Source: an uncultured Eubacteriales bacterium
Lineage (GTDB): Bacteria > Bacillota > Clostridia > Christensenellales > CAG-138
DNA length: 64,000 nt
Direction: 5' to 3'
NCBI GenBank assembly: GCA_900545265.1
Contig: UQYI01000002.1
Coordinates: 94,882 to 158,881, forward strand
A model generated the notes under the pieces. It had not been told where the DNA came from. It saw only the letters and a program-made list of their open reading frames with translations, and did no database searches. Shown in pieces: positions 61,693 through 64,000 of this stretch (positions are counted from its first letter, which is position 1; each line of letters opens with the position of its first letter). A program made the translations under genes and the position numbers.

Positions 61693-61720
61693 TTGACAAG
61701 CCGGAAAAATAATATATAAT
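61693..61720 (+). promoter_or_regulatory. Promoter of the T-box-trpB unit
   Basis: TTGACA and TATAAT with a 16-base spacer, just upstream of the leader. Confidence 0.85.
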
Positions 61721-61724
61721 AATT

Positions 61725-61970
61725 CACAAACAGTGACGCAGAAAAAAAGCGGAACTGATGCCCTCAGAGAGCCTGTGGCCGGTGTGAACAGGTGGCGTCT
61801 ACCGTGAAATATGGACTGCGGAGTGCCCTGAATGGGGGTCGGGCCGGGCCCGTTACAGCCGGGCGGATGTGTTGGCATCCGGGTTAAGTGCATGTTCTCT
61901 TTCAGAGGCATGAAGCAAGGTGGTACCGCGTTTCCATCGTCCTTGCAGCAGCAGGGGCGATTTTTTATAC
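61725..61970 (+). ncRNA. Tryptophan T-box riboswitch
   Basis: A leader with T-box features. AGAGAG and GGTGTGAACAGG lie in stem I. A GTGAAATA-TGG-A specifier loop places TGG (Trp) at 61812-61814, followed by GCGGAGTG. The T-box bulge sequence AAGGTGGTACCGCG is at 61917-61930. The terminator ATCGTCC..GGGCGAT with TTTTTT is at 61936-61966. Uncharged tRNA-Trp would stabilise the antiterminator and allow trpB transcription. Confidence 0.93.
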
Positions 61971-62008
61971 CCCAAAAACAAAAATAACAGCAAAGGAGCT
62001 TTTGTATC

Positions 62009-63244
62009 ATGAATCCCATTTCTTCTCTGGACGAATATCTGCGCACTTTCCCCTCCGAAGACGGCCGCTTTGGCGCTTACGGCGGCAGTTATCTTCCGCC
62101 TCAGCTGATCCCCGCCTTTGAGGAGATCGCCGATGCATACCAGAGCATCTGCCACAGCGCCAAGTTTATCAGCGAGCTGCGCCGCATCCGTCGCGAGTTT
62201 CAGGGCCGGCCTACCCCGGTATATCATTGCGCACGGCTCAGCAGCCTTTTGGGAAACGTACAGATCTACCTCAAGCGGGAAGATCTTAACCACACCGGCG
62301 CCCATAAGCTGAACCATTGCATGGGCGAAGGCCTGTTGGCCAAGTATCTGGGCAAAAAGAAACTCATCGCCGAGACCGGCGCCGGGCAGCACGGCGTGGC
62401 ACTGGCTACGGCTGCCGCTTATTTCGGACTGGAATGCGATATCTACATGGGGCAGGTGGACATTGAAAAGCAGGCGCCCAACGTTACCCGTATGAAGATG
62501 CTGGGGGCACGGGTCATCCCTGTAAAGGCAGGCCTTCAAACCCTGAAAGAGGCCGTGGACGCTGCCTTTGAAGCTTATCTGAACGAATATGAAACTGCCA
62601 TTTACTGCATCGGTTCCGCCGTGGGGCCCCATCCTTTCCCCATGATGGTGCGGGATTTCCAGATGGTAGTGGGACAGGAGGCCCGGGAACAGTTCAAGGA
62701 AATGACCGGTCTTCTGCCTGATGTGGTCACTGCCTGTGTGGGCGGCGGCAGCAACGCCATCGGCATGTTTGTTCCCTTCCTGGCGGATCCTGTAGAACTG
62801 GTAGGTGTAGAACCTCTGGGCCGCGGCAAGGCTGTTGGAGATAACGCCGCCAGCATGATGTTCGGCACCGTAGGCAAGCTTCACGGGTTTGAAAGCTATC
62901 TGCTTCAGGATAAGGACGGGAACCCCGACCCGGTATACTCCATTGCCAGCGGTCTGGATTACCCCGGCGTAGGACCGGAGCATGCCTATCTGCGGGATAT
63001 AGGCCGTGTAAAATATGATGCCGCTACAGACGAAGAAGCTATGGAAGCGTTTTTCTATCTGTGCCGGTATGAGGGCATCATCCCTGCCGTAGAGAGCAGC
63101 CATGCCTTGGCGTATGCCATGCGGTATGCCCGTACCCATAAGAAAGGCAGCATACTGGTAAACCTTTCCGGCCGCGGAGACAAGGATATCGATTATGTCC
63201 GGGAACACTACGGCTACGGCGAACAGTTCTTCGAATCCAAATAA
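62009..63244 (+). CDS. trpB: Tryptophan synthase beta chain
   Basis: A 411-residue PLP enzyme joining indole and serine. The PLP Lys is K100 in HTGAHKLNH, the phosphate loop is GGGSNAIG near residue 238, and [17 protein letters not shown] near 200 is typical. AAGGAG precedes the ATG. No trpA or other trp gene follows: the next sequence is an IS3 element. Standing alone under a Trp T-box, it may serve to salvage exogenous indole, common in gut anaerobes. Alternatively trpA could have been separated by the insertion. Confidence 0.93.
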   Translation: MNPISSLDEYLRTFPSEDGRFGAYGGSYLPPQLIPAFEEIADAYQSICHSAKFISELRRIRREFQGRPTPVYHCARLSSLLGNVQIYLKREDLNHTGAHKLNHCMGEGLLAKYLGKKKLIAETGAGQHGVALATAAAYFGLECDIYMGQVDIEKQAPNVTRMKMLGARVIPVKAGLQTLKEAVDAAFEAYLNEYETAIYCIGSAVGPHPFPMMVRDFQMVVGQEAREQFKEMTGLLPDVVTACVGGGSNAIGMFVPFLADPVELVGVEPLGRGKAVGDNAASMMFGTVGKLHGFESYLLQDKDGNPDPVYSIASGLDYPGVGPEHAYLRDIGRVKYDAATDEEAMEAFFYLCRYEGIIPAVESSHALAYAMRYARTHKKGSILVNLSGRGDKDIDYVREHYGYGEQFFESK

Positions 63245-63341
63245 CCCCCTTTCTCATTCAAAAAGGCCTGACAGTTCCTCCTGGACCGTTCCCCGTCCAA
63301 CGGACGAAGAAAGAAAAGCCCTGTTGAAGAATAAGTATAGT

Positions 63342-64000
63342 CTACGCGGCCTTGCCCCGAATTTCAAGCGGGGTAAGGCCGTTTTTGAGCGAAATACGCT
63401 CAAAATTGTAGAAATGGATGTACTCGGCAACGAGCTGTTCCACCTCGGCGCGCGAGGAGAAGCGGGCGCGGTACAGGCATTCCGTCTTCAAGGTACCAAA
63501 GAAGTTTTCCATCGCCGCGTTGTCGTAAGGACATCCGGGGCTGGACATCGACGGCGAAACGTGGTATGCCTGTGTCAGGTCGAAGTATGCTTTGGAGGTG
63601 TATTGAGACCCCTGGTCACTGTGGAGGGCGAGTCCATCAGTGACCTTTTCCTGTTGTAAGGTTTCACGGATGGCGTCAGTGACCAGAGAGGAAGACATTT
63701 CGGAGCCGATCTTCCAGTTCAGCACGACCTTCCCACACAGATCGAGCACAGCGCACATATACAGCATACCGCCCGGAATCGGAATGTAGGTAATATCCAT
63801 AACCCAGAACTGATTGGGCCGCGGCTGATCGAAGCGGCGATTCAGCAGGTTGGGGTATTTATGCACAGCCTGCTGGTAACGGGTATAGGGTCGGCGGCGA
63901 CGAACGACAGACAACAGATTCAGCTTGCGCATCAGTCGCAGAATCGCCTTGAGGTTCACTTCTTTCCCGGTCTGGCGCTGGATCCAGCGCCGAACGCGGC
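63342..64000 (-). mobile_element. IS3-family transposase (OrfB), 5' part beyond window
   Basis: The frame runs from the right edge to a stop at 63342 (219 visible residues). It has the rve DDE core: the first Asp in QFWVMDITYIPI, the second in LHSDQGSQYTS and the Glu in AAMENFFGTLKTE, then NFERISLKNGLTPLEIR, the typical C-terminus of IS3/IS150-type transposases. An upstream OrfA and the left inverted repeat would lie outside the window. The likely right end is near 63322 (TGTTGAAGAATAAG). The frame is intact, so the copy may be active. Confidence 0.88.

Overview
The window looks like the chromosome of a GC-rich, anaerobic, butyrate-producing, potentially spore-forming Firmicute of class Clostridia, probably close to Oscillospiraceae; the lineage is inferred from gene content only. 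Supporting signs are a complete crotonyl-CoA butyrate operon with a butyryl-CoA:acetate CoA-transferase, two [FeFe]-hydrogenase-type proteins, a SCIFF peptide with its radical SAM maturase, spoIVFA-spoIVFB beside rplU-prp-rpmA, a Prp-type N-terminal extension on ribosomal protein L27, a tryptophan T-box, and perR-rubrerythrin. Promoters match the sigma-A consensus closely, often TTGACA-17-TATAAT.

Layout. 1-1.3 kb: SCIFF peptide and maturase (minus). 1.8-2.4 kb: a small membrane protein. 2.8-8.9 kb: thl-crt-hbd-bcd-etfB-etfA (minus), divergent from but (9.4-10.8 kb) across a shared control region. 11.3-17.0 kb: an operon of an APH-like kinase, two NuoE-like [2Fe-2S] proteins, a PAS-containing sensory [FeFe]-hydrogenase, a SpoIIE-type phosphatase and a second [FeFe]-hydrogenase. 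17.3-20.3 kb: envelope lipid glycosyltransferase, CmpB-family membrane protein and an esterase. 20.3-24.1 kb: an accessory patch with lower GC (lipoprotein, frameshifted small protein, two XRE regulators, small membrane proteins, a resolvase scar) interrupted by mscL. 24.2-26.1 kb: rubrerythrin-perR and a TetR regulator. 26.1-36.3 kb: RpiR regulator, HAD hydrolase, a CUT1 ABC importer and three more predicted phosphoester or metal-dependent hydrolases without signal peptides. 36.4-39.7 kb: Nudix, dicarboxylate symporter, luxS-mtnN. 40.0-49.4 kb: hexuronate locus (gntR-uxaE divergent from uxaC, PfkB kinase, gnd, HAD, uxuB-type SDR, larA-like). 49.5-54.6 kb: metallophosphoesterase with a ParB-like/BMP protein, then two CNNM/DUF21-CBS proteins. 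54.8-61.6 kb: rpmA-prp-rplU, rng, two paired radical SAM proteins, spoIVFB-spoIVFA (all minus). 61.7-63.2 kb: Trp T-box and trpB. 63.3 kb to the end: an IS3-family element running out of the window.

Working together. The butyrate operon plus CoA-transferase forms the terminal energy pathway, with Bcd-EtfAB as the likely electron-bifurcating step. The hydrogenase operon probably senses and responds to H2 or redox state. The hexuronate locus lacks mannonate dehydratase and KDPG aldolase in this window but holds a nickel-type LarA homologue and 6-phosphogluconate dehydrogenase. This suggests that mannonate is epimerised to gluconate and enters the pentose phosphate pathway, the most interesting metabolic hypothesis here.

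Three copies of a cloverleaf-forming repeat, and a fourth element with the same architecture but different sequence, sit between terminators and promoters in the first 17 kb. No CRISPR array, rRNA or tRNA gene was seen. All boundaries and functions come from reading the sequence; no database search was run.
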